Positions 1 to 10,900 of a stretch of DNA of 64,000 bases are shown here, in pieces; positions within the stretch are counted from its first letter, which is position 1, and each line of letters opens with the position of its first letter. The notes under the pieces are model-generated. The model was given only the letters and a program-made list of their open reading frames with translations, searched no databases and was not told where the DNA came from. The position numbers were made by a program, and so were the translations under genes. Location of the stretch: assembly GCF_018618415.1 (NCBI RefSeq), contig NZ_JACSMA010000002.1, positions 674,764-738,763 on the forward strand, in the 5' to 3' direction. This DNA is from Exiguobacterium sp. s146 (GTDB lineage Bacteria; Bacillota; Bacilli; Exiguobacteriales; Exiguobacteriaceae).

Positions 1-3000
1 ACGCGGCCTGCTCGAGTTGGAGCGCCCGCTTCAGCTCGGTCACCGTTTGTTTGGCCGCCGTCTCTGTCGCAGCCTGCCCCGGATAGGCGTAGGCGAACGC
101 CCTGCGGACGAAATCGCTGACGTTCGCTTCGTCTTTGACCGGGAAATCGATCGCCTCGAACCGTTTGACGTGATGGAGTTGCGCCATCATCTCTTGGAGC
201 GTGGCGACTTCCGCCAAATCATCCTCACCGATGATACGGTACGTCCACGATGTCGCTTCCTGTTGCGGCGCGATGACCGGCAAGCCTTGTTGTTCGAGGA
301 ACGGGGCCGCCCCTTCAAGCTTCAAGAGCGCCGGTGCGACCCAATCGAGATACGTCTTCGCGTCACGACGCGCATCGGCCGATAACGTCGTCCCAGTCTG
401 CTCGACATGCAGCCACTGCTGAATCTGTTTGCCTGGTTCTTTAATCGTCCCGACCAAAATCAACTTCTCTTTCGCCCGGGTGAGCGCGACATACAGGACG
501 CGCATCTCCTCGGCCTTCATCGTGGCATCGAGATCGCGGCGAATCATCTCTTTGACGAACGTCTCGGTTTTCGTCCGTGTGACGACATCGATGGCGTCGA
601 GCGAGATGCCGTACCGTTTATGGAAGATGACGCGCTGCATTTGATCACGTTTATTGAACTGCTTTCCGAGCTGGGCGACGATGGTGACCGGGAATTCAAG
701 TCCTTTTGACTTGTGGACCGTCATGATGCGGACGACGTTCTCTTCCTCGCCGAGCGAACGTGCCTCGGACAAATCCTCGCCGTTGTCTTGAAGCCGATCC
801 ATGACACGGAGGAAGCGATACAAACCGCGGTATCCGCTCCGCTCGTAAGACAATGCCCGGTCATAGAGCGCCTTCAAGTTTTCTTGGCGCCCTTTCCCAC
901 CTGGCAAGCCACCGGCGAAATCATAGAAGCCGGTGTCGTTGAACACTTGTTGAATCAGTTCCGACAAACTATGGTTCCGGGCGAACGTACGCCACGCCGA
1001 CAAGGCATCGAGCACATCGCCGCATTTCAGACCGAGGTCATCCTCATCGTCCGCTTTCGCCTTGAGCGCCTCGAAGAACGAGTCCTCTGATTCAAGGCGA
1101 ATCTTGGCCAGTTCTTGGTCGCTGAAGCCGAACATCGGCGAACGGAGCGCCCCCGCGAGCGGGATATCTTGGAGCGGGTTGTCAATCAATTTCAGCACGG
1201 CGAGCATCATCCGAATCTCGGTCGCTTGGAAATAGCCACCGTCCGAATCGGTATAGGCCGGGATGTTGTACTGCGTCAAAATATCCATCAACTGTTCGAC
1301 ACGCTCTTTTTTGGAGCGGACCAAGATGACGATATCGCGATATTCGCACGACCGTAGTAAACCGGTCGCCTCATCGGTCACCTTGAACGGCTCTTCGCCC
1401 GAGACGAGCTCTAAAATCCGGGTCGCGATGGCACGGCCCTCGAGCTCTTGTTTCGAGAGGTCACGGCTCTCACCGTTGACGAGGATGAGCTCCGGGGTAG
1501 CCTCGAGCTCTTCATAGTCTCGACCTGGTACGAGCCGGGCCGCCTCATCGTACTCGATTTCACTCACTTCCTCGTCCATCAACCGGACGAACAAGTCGTT
1601 GATGCCATGGAGCACTTCGGCCCGGCTCCTAAAGTTTTGGGATAGGTCGATTCGTTGTCCTGACCCGCCTTGTCTGAAGCGGGTCGCCTTCTCGATGAAC
1701 AGACGGGGCTCGGCATGGCGGAACCGGTAAATCGATTGCTTGATATCGCCGACCATGAACAAGTTGCCGACCTGTTCGGCCTCATGGCTGACGAGTCCGA
1801 TAATCGTCTCTTGAATCTCGTTCGTATCTTGATACTCATCAATCAACACTTCGGCGAAGCGCTGTTTATAGAGCGACGCGACCGAGGAGGGTCCGTCTCC
1901 GTCCCGCAAAATCGCGAGCGCATAATGTTCCAGGTCGCTGAAGTCGACGAAGGCACGGTCCCGCTTCGCCTGCTCATAGGCGGCACCGAACGTCCGGACG
2001 GTCTTGACGAGCGTCTCGACGAGTGGCCGTTGCGTCATCAAGACATCCAAATAGTCCGCCCCGCTCGTGCCGGCCTGGGCGATCGCCTCGCTCAACTTCT
2101 TCTTCGCCTGGTCATAAGCCGGTTTCAACACCGTGTGATAGACGTGGTGTTCGTCTTTCTTCTGGACGGATTTCATCGTCCCGAATTTGACGGCGCGAGC
2201 GGCCGTCTCGAGTTCGCTCCACTTGAACGAGGCCGGATCAAGGTTCGCGAACGGCAAAATCGCCTGTTGCACGTTCTCGGATTGCGCCTCGTACCCGGCG
2301 AGCCGAAGCTCGATGGCGACGCGCCGAAGTTGGCGTAACGCTTTCTCGATGTCTACCCAGAGCAGGTGTCCGAATTCGATTAACAGCTGCTCATCATCCG
2401 GGTCCCCGTCAAACTGATACAACGAGACGAGCTCGTCCAAATAAGCTTCCGGGTCCGGCAGCGTGCGCGCATAGTGATAGAGTCCGAGAATCAACTCCTC
2501 GATTTCACTGTCGCCGCGGTCGGACGTGTAGGCGTCAATCAAGGCGAAGAAGGCATGGTCTTGTTCGCCATAGGCGTCTTCGAGCACGTCTTCGAGCACA
2601 TCGTCCTGCAAGAGCACTAAATCACGCTCTTCGGCGATTTTGAACGCCGGGTCGAGGTCGAGCAAATAGTAATTCTCTCGAATCACCTCGAGACAGAACG
2701 AGTGAATCGTCGTAATGAGCGCTCGGTTGAGCATTTGGCGCTGTTTCCGAATATAGGCGTTCTCCGGATCGTCACGTAGCGCTTGATCGAGCGCCTTGGC
2801 GATGCGCCGCTTCATCTCGGCTGCCGCCGCGTTCGTGAATGTGACCACGAGCATGCGGTCGGCCGTCAATTCGTCCGCCTCATCCAAGAGACGGCTCGCG
2901 AGCCGTTCCACGAGGACGGCCGTCTTACCGGAACCGGCCGCCGCCGAGACGAGCACGTGCGATCCTCTGGCATCGATGGCCGCTTGTTGGTCATTCGTCC

Positions 3001-3007
3001 ACTTCAT
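1..3007 (-). CDS. addA: ATP-dependent helicase/nuclease subunit A AddA (3' end off window)
   Basis: AddA is the UvrD-like 3'-5' helicase plus RecB-type nuclease subunit of AddAB, which resects double-strand breaks and is regulated by Chi. About 1002 codons lie in the window. The family is usually near 1230 residues, so roughly the last 230, including most of the nuclease domain, are beyond the left edge. The N-terminus reads MKWTNDQQAAIDARGS and then a Walker A, SAAAGSGKT, at residues 21-29, followed by a VVTFTNAAAAEM helicase motif. The start ATG lies 17 bp inside the end of addB, so the two are translationally coupled. No ORF on the plus strand here has comparable protein logic. Identification is firm. 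Confidence 0.95.
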   Translation of the reverse strand, partial: MKWTNDQQAAIDARGSHVLVSAAAGSGKTAVLVERLASRLLDEADELTADRMLVVTFTNAAAAEMKRRIAKALDQALRDDPENAYIRKQRQMLNRALITTIHSFCLEVIRENYYLLDLDPAFKIAEERDLVLLQDDVLEDVLEDAYGEQDHAFFALIDAYTSDRGDSEIEELILGLYHYARTLPDPEAYLDELVSLYQFDGDPDDEQLLIEFGHLLWVDIEKALRQLRRVAIELRLAGYEAQSENVQQAILPFANLDPASFKWSELETAARAVKFGTMKSVQKKDEHHVYHTVLKPAYDQAKKKLSEAIAQAGTSGADYLDVLMTQRPLVETLVKTVRTFGAAYEQAKRDRAFVDFSDLEHYALAILRDGDGPSSVASLYKQRFAEVLIDEYQDTNEIQETIIGLVSHEAEQVGNLFMVGDIKQSIYRFRHAEPRLFIEKATRFRQGGSGQRIDLSQNFRSRAEVLHGINDLFVRLMDEEVSEIEYDEAARLVPGRDYEELEATPELILVNGESRDLSKQELEGRAIATRILELVSGEEPFKVTDEATGLLRSCEYRDIVILVRSKKERVEQLMDILTQYNIPAYTDSDGGYFQATEIRMMLAVLKLIDNPLQDIPLAGALRSPMFGFSDQELAKIRLESEDSFFEALKAKADDEDDLGLKCGDVLDALSAWRTFARNHSLSELIQQVFNDTGFYDFAGGLPGGKGRQENLKALYDRALSYERSGYRGLYRFLRVMDRLQDNGEDLSEARSLGEEENVVRIMTVHKSKGLEFPVTIVAQLGKQFNKRDQMQRVIFHKRYGISLDAIDVVTRTKTETFVKEMIRRDLDATMKAEEMRVLYVALTRAKEKLILVGTIKEPGKQIQQWLHVEQTGTTLSADARRDAKTYLDWVAPALLKLEGAAPFLEQQGLPVIAPQQEATSWTYRIIGEDDLAEVATLQEMMAQLHHVKRFEAIDFPVKDEANVSDFVRRAFAYAYPGQAATETAAKQTVTELKRALQLEQAA

Positions 3008-6000
3008 CGGCGTCACCTCCTAATCTTGACAAGACGTCATCTTTTTCTAGCTTTTTCAACTGCCGCGCCTCGTTGGACAACGCCTCATCAAAGTGACAGA
3101 CACTTTGGAACGGGCACGTCTGGCAGGGCCGGCGTTCTTTATATTCATATGGTTCGACCCCGATGTCACCGTCATACATCGCTTCGGCGCTCGACTGGGC
3201 CAGGTCGATGGCATGGTCCATCAACTGCTCGAGTTGCGGTGGCGAGACGACCTTTTTCGTCGTGTTCGCATCGAGCGTCCCGTCTTTCTTGTACTTGACC
3301 GGGATGACGATCGATTTTTTCTGGTCGTGTTTCGCCGTCCGGTCCATCATCTCTAAAATGGCCGGGTCATCGACGAGCAACCCTTGCATCTGATACGACT
3401 CGAGCACCTTGCGCTCGGTGTCAGCGTCCGTCTCGGCCGGAGCGACGAGCGGACGATGGACATGGAAATAGAGCGCGGCCGCCGGGGCGACGTTCTCTTG
3501 CGTCCAGGCGTTCGCCTGCTCAATCAACACCTTCAAATAGATGAGCATCTGCATCGCGAGCCCGTAATAAATCTCGGCGAAGTCAATCTCTCGTTTGCTC
3601 GACTTGTAGTCAACGATTCGGACGTACAATTGGTCGTGAATCGAGGCCGTATCGACCCGGTCAATCCGACCGACGAGTTCGCACGTCGCCCCGTTGCTGA
3701 GCGTGAACGACACCGGCGGGAAATTACCGCTGCCGAACGCGAGCTCAAAGGCGACCGGGTCGAATCCATCTCGTTTCGACTGCTCGATTAACACTTCCGC
3801 CGTCTTGCTGACGACGTCGGTCAGTTTCTTCTTCAAATAGCCATATCGGTTCGAACTCATCAAAATCGCGTTTTGAATCTCAGGTGTGACGAGCTCGACG
3901 GCCGCCTCGGCGAGAGACGAACATTCCTCTCGGCTCACATCGCGCCATTCCTTTCCTTCCATCTGCACGGTCTGGGACATGTGCTCGATGGTGCGATGAT
4001 ACAAGTTGCCGATATCCGGCGCCTCTAAGCGATACAAGCGGCGCTCTTTTAACCGGAGACCGTAACTCGCGAAGTGACGGTACGGACAGGCTTGGAACGT
4101 CTCGAGCCGTGAGACGCTCGCGCGAATCGAGTTCGTATACAGCGACTTGGCAACGTCTTCTGGTAACGGCTGGGGCACGTTTTGATAGAAGAGCGCGCTC
4201 GTCAACAACCGGATCCGCTCGCGGCCTTCGGGATGTTTCAACAGCTCGTTATATACGGTGAACCACGTGTCTTGAATCGGATAATGGCGACTGAGCCGTT
4301 GCAGTTCGAGCGCCGTGACCGCCGCCGTCTGATTCACGTTCGTGATGAACGACAACTGGTCGCTCGGACGATGTTCCCCGGCTTCTGCGAAGTGGGTCGT
4401 CACGACTTTCCCGCCGCCAAGACGTGCTTTCAGGTCCGCGATGAAGCTGGCTGGCTGAATCGCTTTCCCCGAGCGGTCGACGAGCGCGTAGCTGACGAAT
4501 AGGCGATGGCTCGGTGCGGTGAGCGCCTTATACAAATAATACGTCTCATCGTCAAACAAGTGCTCGGTCGCTTTGCCGGCCCGGACGCCGTTCTCGTGCA
4601 TGAAGTCGAGGTCCTGGTCGGTCAATAGTTTCGACTGGGTCGAGACGAGCGGGATTTGATCTTCGTTCGCCCCGAGCAAGAAGACGACTTTTTTATCCAG
4701 CAAGCGGCCCCGGACATAATCGGTGACCGTCAATTGATCCAGTGAAGGCGGGACGAGCGCATAGCGCAGGCTATCGAGCCCGGTGTCCATCATCTGGAGG
4801 AACAACTCGGTCGAGAGCGTCTCGTCCGGCGCGGCCGCCTCCAGCTGTTCGAGCAAGTGCAACACGGCATCCCACACTTGCGTATGTTCGCGCGCCTCGA
4901 GCAAACGTGCCTCTTCGAGCGCCTCATCTCGCCAATGGGCAAGACAGGATGCCACGCCGACTCGTTCCAAGAACGCGTAGATGGCATGCGTATACGCCTG
5001 CATCGTCTTCGCCGCTTTCAAGTCATCCAACAGCGGGTCGAACGTGTCGACGACGGTTTGACGATAGCGATTGAGTGCCGTCTCCGCGTCGAGTTCTTCG
5101 CCGGTCAATCGCGCCTCTTCTTCGGCGCGACGTTTCAAGTACCACGCATCGTGCCAATGGTAATGTTTGATGCCTCGTTCAATCACGAACGCCTCGAGCC
5201 GGTCGACCGACGTGCGCCGATGCTCCGCATCGAGCAGAATGAGTTCCGTCTTCAGCGCGCGAAATACGGGCTCTTCCCGATAGCCGCGCAAAGCGACTTC
5301 AATCGTCGCCTTCAACAGTTCGACGACCGGGTGATCGAGCATCGGCTGCCGTTCGTCGAGGAAGAACGGTAAGTTCATTTTTTGGAGCGCCTGCGTCGCC
5401 AAATCGCCGTACGCTTCAAGCGAACGGGACACGAAGGCGATATCGCGGTACCGGAACCCTTCCTCGCGGACGAGCCGCACGACTTCACGGACGGCGGCCT
5501 CGACTTCTACCGAACGGTCGACGGCCGCGTGTAGCACGACGTGCGAATCGGGACGTGTATACGGCGCTGCCGACACTTGACCGAACGTGGCCTCGAGATA
5601 GGCCAGGCTCGGATGTTGGAAGCGAGGTGCGCCCGTGTGAGGTGTGTCGGTCGACGAGATCCCGCGTTCCGATAACAGCTCTTTGAAACGCATGAGTGTG
5701 CGTTGTGTCGGCCCGAACGACGGATGCGGCCGATAGAGCGAATCTGGGTCAATCGTCAATAGGACGTCGAGCGGCGCCTTCTCTGCCAAGGCGCCCAGCA
5801 CCGCCAGCTCCTGCTCCGAAAATTCATTGAACCCGTCGACGTAAAACCGGGTCCCGGTCAAATCGATGTCCGGTAACAATTGCAACAGCACGTTAAAGTA
5901 ATCTTCGGCGTGAAGCGATTTTCCTTCTGTCATCGTCAAGAAGCCTTCATATAGGATGGACAGGTCTTGCAGCTTGAGCGACCGGTGTTGGTCTTGCTCG

Positions 6001-6431
6001 CTCAGACGGAGCAATTGCTCCGGATCAACGAGTCCCCGTTTGAGGAGCGTGATCAACGCATTCAATTCTTCATAAAACCCGAATTGGTTCATCGTCCGGC
6101 GAAACAGCGTCAAGCGCTCCTCATTCATCTCGACGACACGGCGCAACAGCAAATGCGTCCCGGTCTGGTCCAAAAACTGTTCGGTCGAGACGCCACGGTC
6201 GCGCATCATCAAAAAGGCGAGACGGCGCATCGACAGGACTTGAATCCGGGTCGACCCGTTCAAGCCATCGGTCATCGCCATCTTTCGTTCCATTTCAAAC
6301 GACATCTGGTCTGGGACGAGCATGTAGATGGTCGGTCCGCTCGGGTCACGCTTCAGCTCTTCGATGACATGTTTCGTCATCCATTCGCTTTTTCCGCTCC
6401 CGGAACGCCCGACATGAAAAGTGACCGTCAT
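2991..6431 (-). CDS. addB: ATP-dependent helicase/deoxyribonuclease subunit B AddB
   Basis: AddB is the partner of AddA: an inactivated helicase fold with a Chi-recognition role and a second RecB-family nuclease domain. The 1146-residue length is normal. A Walker A, GRSGSGKS, sits at residues 8-15. The C-terminal part carries the iron-sulfur staple typical of AddB: a cysteine in TFQACPYRHFASYGL plus Cys1103, Cys1106 and Cys1112. The nuclease residues lie in LYVRIVDYKSSKREIDF. It is the first gene of addB-addA. A GGAAGGGG ribosome site precedes the ATG. No LexA box was seen in the short divergent gap to the haemoglobin gene. Confidence 0.96.
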   Translation of the reverse strand: MTVTFHVGRSGSGKSEWMTKHVIEELKRDPSGPTIYMLVPDQMSFEMERKMAMTDGLNGSTRIQVLSMRRLAFLMMRDRGVSTEQFLDQTGTHLLLRRVVEMNEERLTLFRRTMNQFGFYEELNALITLLKRGLVDPEQLLRLSEQDQHRSLKLQDLSILYEGFLTMTEGKSLHAEDYFNVLLQLLPDIDLTGTRFYVDGFNEFSEQELAVLGALAEKAPLDVLLTIDPDSLYRPHPSFGPTQRTLMRFKELLSERGISSTDTPHTGAPRFQHPSLAYLEATFGQVSAAPYTRPDSHVVLHAAVDRSVEVEAAVREVVRLVREEGFRYRDIAFVSRSLEAYGDLATQALQKMNLPFFLDERQPMLDHPVVELLKATIEVALRGYREEPVFRALKTELILLDAEHRRTSVDRLEAFVIERGIKHYHWHDAWYLKRRAEEEARLTGEELDAETALNRYRQTVVDTFDPLLDDLKAAKTMQAYTHAIYAFLERVGVASCLAHWRDEALEEARLLEAREHTQVWDAVLHLLEQLEAAAPDETLSTELFLQMMDTGLDSLRYALVPPSLDQLTVTDYVRGRLLDKKVVFLLGANEDQIPLVSTQSKLLTDQDLDFMHENGVRAGKATEHLFDDETYYLYKALTAPSHRLFVSYALVDRSGKAIQPASFIADLKARLGGGKVVTTHFAEAGEHRPSDQLSFITNVNQTAAVTALELQRLSRHYPIQDTWFTVYNELLKHPEGRERIRLLTSALFYQNVPQPLPEDVAKSLYTNSIRASVSRLETFQACPYRHFASYGLRLKERRLYRLEAPDIGNLYHRTIEHMSQTVQMEGKEWRDVSREECSSLAEAAVELVTPEIQNAILMSSNRYGYLKKKLTDVVSKTAEVLIEQSKRDGFDPVAFELAFGSGNFPPVSFTLSNGATCELVGRIDRVDTASIHDQLYVRIVDYKSSKREIDFAEIYYGLAMQMLIYLKVLIEQANAWTQENVAPAAALYFHVHRPLVAPAETDADTERKVLESYQMQGLLVDDPAILEMMDRTAKHDQKKSIVIPVKYKKDGTLDANTTKKVVSPPQLEQLMDHAIDLAQSSAEAMYDGDIGVEPYEYKERRPCQTCPFQSVCHFDEALSNEARQLKKLEKDDVLSRLGGDADEVDE

Positions 6432-6542
6432 TTAGGCGAACACCCCTTCCCTTTTTTCTTTATTATGACCCATTCCGGACCGTTTGTAGAGGGAAATCCA
6501 TTGAGACCCCGATAAGAAAATTGACCAGCCCGCATCGTTCCC

Positions 6543-6557
6543 ATTTTCGACGAAAAT
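6543..6557. promoter_or_regulatory. 7-1-7 inverted repeat upstream of the haemoglobin gene
   Basis: A perfect palindrome, ATTTTCG-A-CGAAAAT, lies about 28 bp before the haemoglobin start and next to a weak -10-like TAGACT (6562-6567). Its position suits a repressor operator. It does not match the Bacillus LexA, Fur or PerR consensus, so the binding protein is unknown. Confidence 0.35.
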
Positions 6558-6584
6558 CGATTAGACTGGACGTATGAGGGGGAA

Positions 6585-6971
6585 ATGAACATGAGTGCAT
6601 ATGAACAATTCGGCGGCGAGCGCGGTGTGCAGCAACTCGTAGACGCCTTTTATGATCTCGTCTATGCCGATCCGGTGTTATTACCGCTGTTCCCGGACGA
6701 CAAAGACCGGGTCAAAGCGCATCAATTCGAGTTTTTAACACAGTTGCTCGGGGGACCGAAACTGTATACGGAACGTCGCGGTGGCGGCAACCTGGCGATG
6801 ATTCACCGGGACCACCCGATCTCTGAGACGCATGCCGGGCATTGGCTCGGGTGCATGGAGCAAGCGCTCAAAACGGTCGATGCACCCGAGTCGATCAAGC
6901 AACAGTTGTTCCACCGCTTGATCATGTCATCCTCGAACGTCGTCCGCGTCTGCTCGCACCATTTTGAGTAG
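6585..6971 (+). CDS. yjbI: Group 2 truncated haemoglobin (trHbO, YjbI-like)
   Basis: This is a small haem protein of the 2-over-2 globin fold that binds oxygen and is linked to NO or peroxide handling. The 128 residues match the family size. The FLTQLLGGPKLYTE block, the proximal histidine in LAMIHRDHPI and the GHWLGCM tryptophan (G8 position) are family marks. The start is the first of two close ATGs (MNMS) behind GAGGGGGAA. The second ATG, two codons later, is also possible. It is followed after 56 bp by an acidic small protein on the same strand. In Bacillus subtilis yjbI sits beside yjbH; that partner is not here. Confidence 0.88.
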   Translation: MNMSAYEQFGGERGVQQLVDAFYDLVYADPVLLPLFPDDKDRVKAHQFEFLTQLLGGPKLYTERRGGGNLAMIHRDHPISETHAGHWLGCMEQALKTVDAPESIKQQLFHRLIMSSSNVVRVCSHHFE

Positions 6972-7026
6972 TCAGCCTTTCGAAAAGCGGGTATGATAAG
7001 AAAGTAAGTAAAGGAGGTCGTTTTTC

Positions 7027-7383
7027 ATGACAGAAGAAGAAAAGAAAGAGGCCGTTTCGTCTGAAGAAGAAACGGAAGAAGTAGAACCGACGGCAGTCCT
7101 CGCCGACGCCCTCGAAGAGGACGAAGAGGAAGAGGACCAGCCCGAAGAAAAGAACATGGACCACATTAAAGGTGTGTTCAACTATATGCACGAGAACGGA
7201 CGCGAGTACCGCGTCGTCTTTTATCAAGACCGGAAAAACCTCGTGTTCCGTGAACTCGGCAACGGGAAAGTCGAATTCGTCGGACGTTTCACAGACGAGG
7301 CATATGATGAAGAGAACGAAGCAGAGATGCGCGAACTTGGCGAGCAACAGCTCGAACGCATTCTTGCGGATCGTCTCAAATAA
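7027..7383 (+). CDS. Acidic hypothetical protein
   Basis: This gene is not recognised with confidence. The 118-residue product has a highly acidic, low-complexity first 45 residues (runs of Glu, Asp) and then a compact stretch, YMHENGREYRVVFYQDRKN, that looks like a small beta-rich domain, ending in an acidic helix. An AAGGAGGTCG ribosome site lies 6 bases before the ATG, and a strong terminator starts right at the stop codon. This supports a real, separately ended transcript. It follows the haemoglobin gene by 56 bp and may be cotranscribed. No function is proposed. Confidence 0.75.
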   Translation: MTEEEKKEAVSSEEETEEVEPTAVLADALEEDEEEEDQPEEKNMDHIKGVFNYMHENGREYRVVFYQDRKNLVFRELGNGKVEFVGRFTDEAYDEENEAEMRELGEQQLERILADRLK

Positions 7384-7412
7384 AAAAATCGCCCGATTTG
7401 GGCGATTTTTTT
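7382..7412. terminator. Bidirectional terminator
   Basis: A 13-bp stem, AAAAAAATCGCCC / GGGCGATTTTTTT, with a 5-base loop sits between the convergent acidic-protein gene and the membrane-anchored gene, serving both. Confidence 0.9.
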
Positions 7413-7821
7413 ATTTTCCTTTGTTGCGCTTTTTCTTGCGGAGTGCATAAATGACCCCGGCAATCCCACCAGCGACGGCAATCCCGGCCATGGCCGGCAC
7501 GAGGATTTTCTTCGTCGGAATCATCTCTTTGACCCGCTCGTACGGTGTCGGCACCGACAACTCGAGTTGAACGGCCGACTCACCATGACCGTTGGCCCGC
7601 GCTTTGCGTGCCGCATCGGTGATGACGACGCGTCCTGTCGTATAGCGTCGAACGCCATGCTCATCTGTATATGGACGTCGGACACGTTTGACACCACGAA
7701 CCGTCTTCCCGCGGGCTGCATCCGGACGGACGACACGTTCGCTCGTCCACGCTCGGCCTCCTGTCGCACTGTAAGCCGGGCGAATCGTCCGGCGATTTAA
7801 CCATGTGTATGAATCATTCAT
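7411..7821 (-). CDS. Basic protein with C-terminal membrane anchor
   Basis: An unrecognised 136-residue protein. The first 100 residues are rich in Arg, Thr and Val (for example VRGVKRVRRPYTDEHGVRRY). Near the end comes one hydrophobic segment, ILVPAMAGIAVAGGIAGVIY, followed by a lysine-rich tail, which predicts a tail-anchored membrane protein with its N-part in the cytosol. The reading frame extends 25 codons further upstream, but a GGAGGG site 8 bases before the ATG at 7821 fixes this start. It stands alone between two terminators. Function unknown. Confidence 0.7.
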   Translation of the reverse strand: MNDSYTWLNRRTIRPAYSATGGRAWTSERVVRPDAARGKTVRGVKRVRRPYTDEHGVRRYTTGRVVITDAARKARANGHGESAVQLELSVPTPYERVKEMIPTKKILVPAMAGIAVAGGIAGVIYALRKKKRNKGK

Positions 7822-7922
7822 CGTTGATTCCCTCCAATATTGTGAATTCCTTCTCTTATTATACCCATAGAGCATCTCACAAAAACATACGTTCACTTGC
7901 CAGTCGGACCGACGACATGAAA

Positions 7923-7949
7923 AAAGACCGGCACGATTGGCCGGTCTTT
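7923..7949 (-). terminator. Terminator of the RND gene
   Basis: A 10-bp stem, AAAGACCGGC / GCCGGTCTTT, is followed on the minus strand by a T-run just past the RND stop codon. Confidence 0.88.
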
Positions 7950-7952
7950 CCC

Positions 7953-10900
7953 TTACTCTGTGAACGGTTTATCCCGGTGGCGACGTTTCGCCAAAATCAA
8001 ATAGTAAGCCGGGACGAGCACGAGCGTCAGTACCGTCGAGAACAAAATCCCAGATACGATACAGATGGCAAGTGGTTTGAAGAGCGGGTCTTGTCCGAAC
8101 GCGACTGGCAAGAGGGCGACGACAGCGGTCAAGGCCGTCAATAGAATCGGACGAATCCGAGCCCGGCCCGCCTCATAGACGGCAGTCGTGACAGCTATGC
8201 CGTCCCGAATCCCTTGCTCGATGAACTCGAACAAGACGACGGCGTTCCGCACGACGATTCCGGCGAGCGAGACGATCCCCATCGAAGCCATGAAGCTAAA
8301 TGGCGTCTGCGTGACGAACAGTCCGACGACCGCTCCGGCAATTGCCAAGTAAATCGTGAACAAAACGAGCATCGGCAAAGACAATGAATTGAACTGGAAC
8401 GCGATAATCAAGAAGATTAAGAACAAGACGACGACAAACAATGTGGCGAGTTCTAGGAAGAACTCGTTTTGTGTGTCACTTGCCCCTGATTGATCAAAGG
8501 CGATCCCGTCATCGGTCAATGCAGACTCTGCATCGGCGAGCACGCGGTCGACGTCTTGTTTGAACGCCTCCTCGTCCATGCCTTCGCTCGCATAGATTTG
8601 GAGCGTCACAGTCCGTTCCCCGTTCTCACGCGGAATCTGTTGAATCTGTTCCGTCGTCGTCTCGGTGACGAACGTGCTGAGTGGTGCGACCGGAGGACCA
8701 GCTTCCGTGTCGACCGGGACGAGAATCTCGTCCAAGGCGAGCGCTTCACGGTTCGCTTCCGCATCGACGACGATTTTCACATCGCGCTGTTCGACACCAT
8801 CATCGAACGTACCGATTGGAATTCCGTCCGTGACGAGGCGAATCTGGTCACTGATTTCTTTCGCCGTCACACCGGCAGCCGCCATCACGTCACGGTCGAG
8901 CTCGTACGTGAGCGTCTGGAACGGCTCTTTAATGTTGTCGAGGACGAGCGCACCGTCAATCTCCTCGAGGTCCGCTTTTACGGTATCACGTGCCGCCACG
9001 AGCTCGTCGATCGTCTCGCCGCGCATCGTGAACTCGACAGGTGCCGACGTCGGCGGTCCTTGTTGTTGGGTATCCAAGAAGATTTCAGCATCCGGGTTGT
9101 TTTCCCGGATTTGCGTCGTATACTCATCAATCAATTGAATGGCATCGATTGTCTCGTTATCGACGCGGACGACGACTTGGCCGGTGTTGTCACCGGTTTG
9201 GTCGAGTCCGCCCGTGAATAGGCTTGGTAGCCCGCCCCCGGCAAAGATGGACGTCTCCGTGACACCGTCGATGCTTTGAAACTCTTCTTCGATGGCTTGA
9301 AGTCTCCGTTCCGTCTCTTCCAAGTCGGTCTGGACCGGGAACGTGACACTCGTCACGACTTCTGGTCGGTTCGCGGCCGGGAAGAATTCGAACGGTGTCA
9401 ATAGAATCAATCCGTACAAGGCGGTCGTGATGACGAAACCGACGAGTCCGAACGTCCATGGACGCTTCGCGACTTTCGGCAATAACGTGTCCGCATAGAA
9501 ATTACTGAGACGGTTGAGCGGTTTTCCTAGCCAACCTGGCTCTCGTTTTGAGACTTTGACTTGTTTTCGGTTCAACCAGTATTGGGCGATCGGGACGAGA
9601 GTCAAACTGATGACCATCGACGCGAGAACCGACAGCGCCAACACGGTCGGCAAGGCACGGATAAAGTTCCCGTTCGCACCTGACAAGAGCGTCAACGGCA
9701 AGAAAGCGAAGACGACGGCGAGCGTCGATGTGACGATCGAGCCCCACACCTCTTTTGTCCCGCGTACGGAACCTCCCATCGCCGTGTCCCCTTTCCGGTA
9801 ACGGCGCAGGATGTTGTCGTTGACGACGATGGCGTCATCGACGAGAATCCCGAGGGCGATGATGGCCCCGATGATGGAGATTTGGTTCAAGTCGACCCCG
9901 GTGAAACGAAGCGGAATCAACGCGAGCAAGAAGGATAATGGGATCGCCAAGCTGACGATAATCGATCCTGATACCGTCAAGCCGATCGTCGTGACGACGA
10001 TGACGGCGATCATGGCGACGATGAACTCTTTCGTCAACGACGAGAAGATCGCGTCGACCGCTTTGGCCTGCTCATAATAAGGCACGAGCTCGACGTCAGC
10101 GATATCACCGACTTCCGCTTCGACGACTTCATCGACTCGTTCTTGAAGCGTCGGGATATCTTGTCCCGACTCGATTGTGACCGTCAAGGAAATCGCGGGC
10201 TGTCCATCGAGCGAGACGAGGTCCGTGACCGCTTTGTCCGTCTCTTCGACCGTACCGACATCTTCGAGAAGAACGGGCGTCCCGTTCACTGATCCGACGA
10301 CGACTTGACCCATGTCATTGACATTCGTCAAACTGTCAATCGCCAACTGATAGATGCCCTCTTCCGTCGACTGGCGGCCGAGCGGAGTCGTCTTATATTC
10401 TTCATTGATGGCCGTCAAGACGTCCGGGAAGGCGAGTTGGCGTTCCCCGAGTTCGGCCGAGTCGAGCGAGACGACGAATTCGGTTTCTGGCAACCCTTTG
10501 ATGGTCACTCCGGTCACGCCATCGGTCCGCAACAAGCGCTCTTCCAACCGCTCGACATCTTCGCGAGCCGCCTGCAGCGTTTCGCGGTCGTCCGCGGTCA
10601 ACAAGTATGATGCGACCGGTAATTGCCCAATCGAGTCATTGACGGTCGGTGCGAGCGCATTTTCAGGCAAGCGCGGCGCGGCATCTGAGATGGCTTGGCG
10701 CACGTTCGCCTGGAGCTCACTCCGGTCGAAGCCGTCTTCATACTCGACGGTGATGTTTGAGAACTCGGATGCGGATAATGATGACACATTCTCGATTCCA
10801 TCGAGTCCTCTCAATTCAGTCTCCAAAATATTCGTGACGTTCCGTTCGACCGTCTCTGCGGTCGCGCCTGGATATGGCGTCTGAATCAAGATGATATTGA

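Noticed and set aside
1..3000. Several plus-strand frames of 70-222 codons at the left edge
   Set aside because: They all lie antisense to addA, which reads through the whole stretch with helicase motifs.
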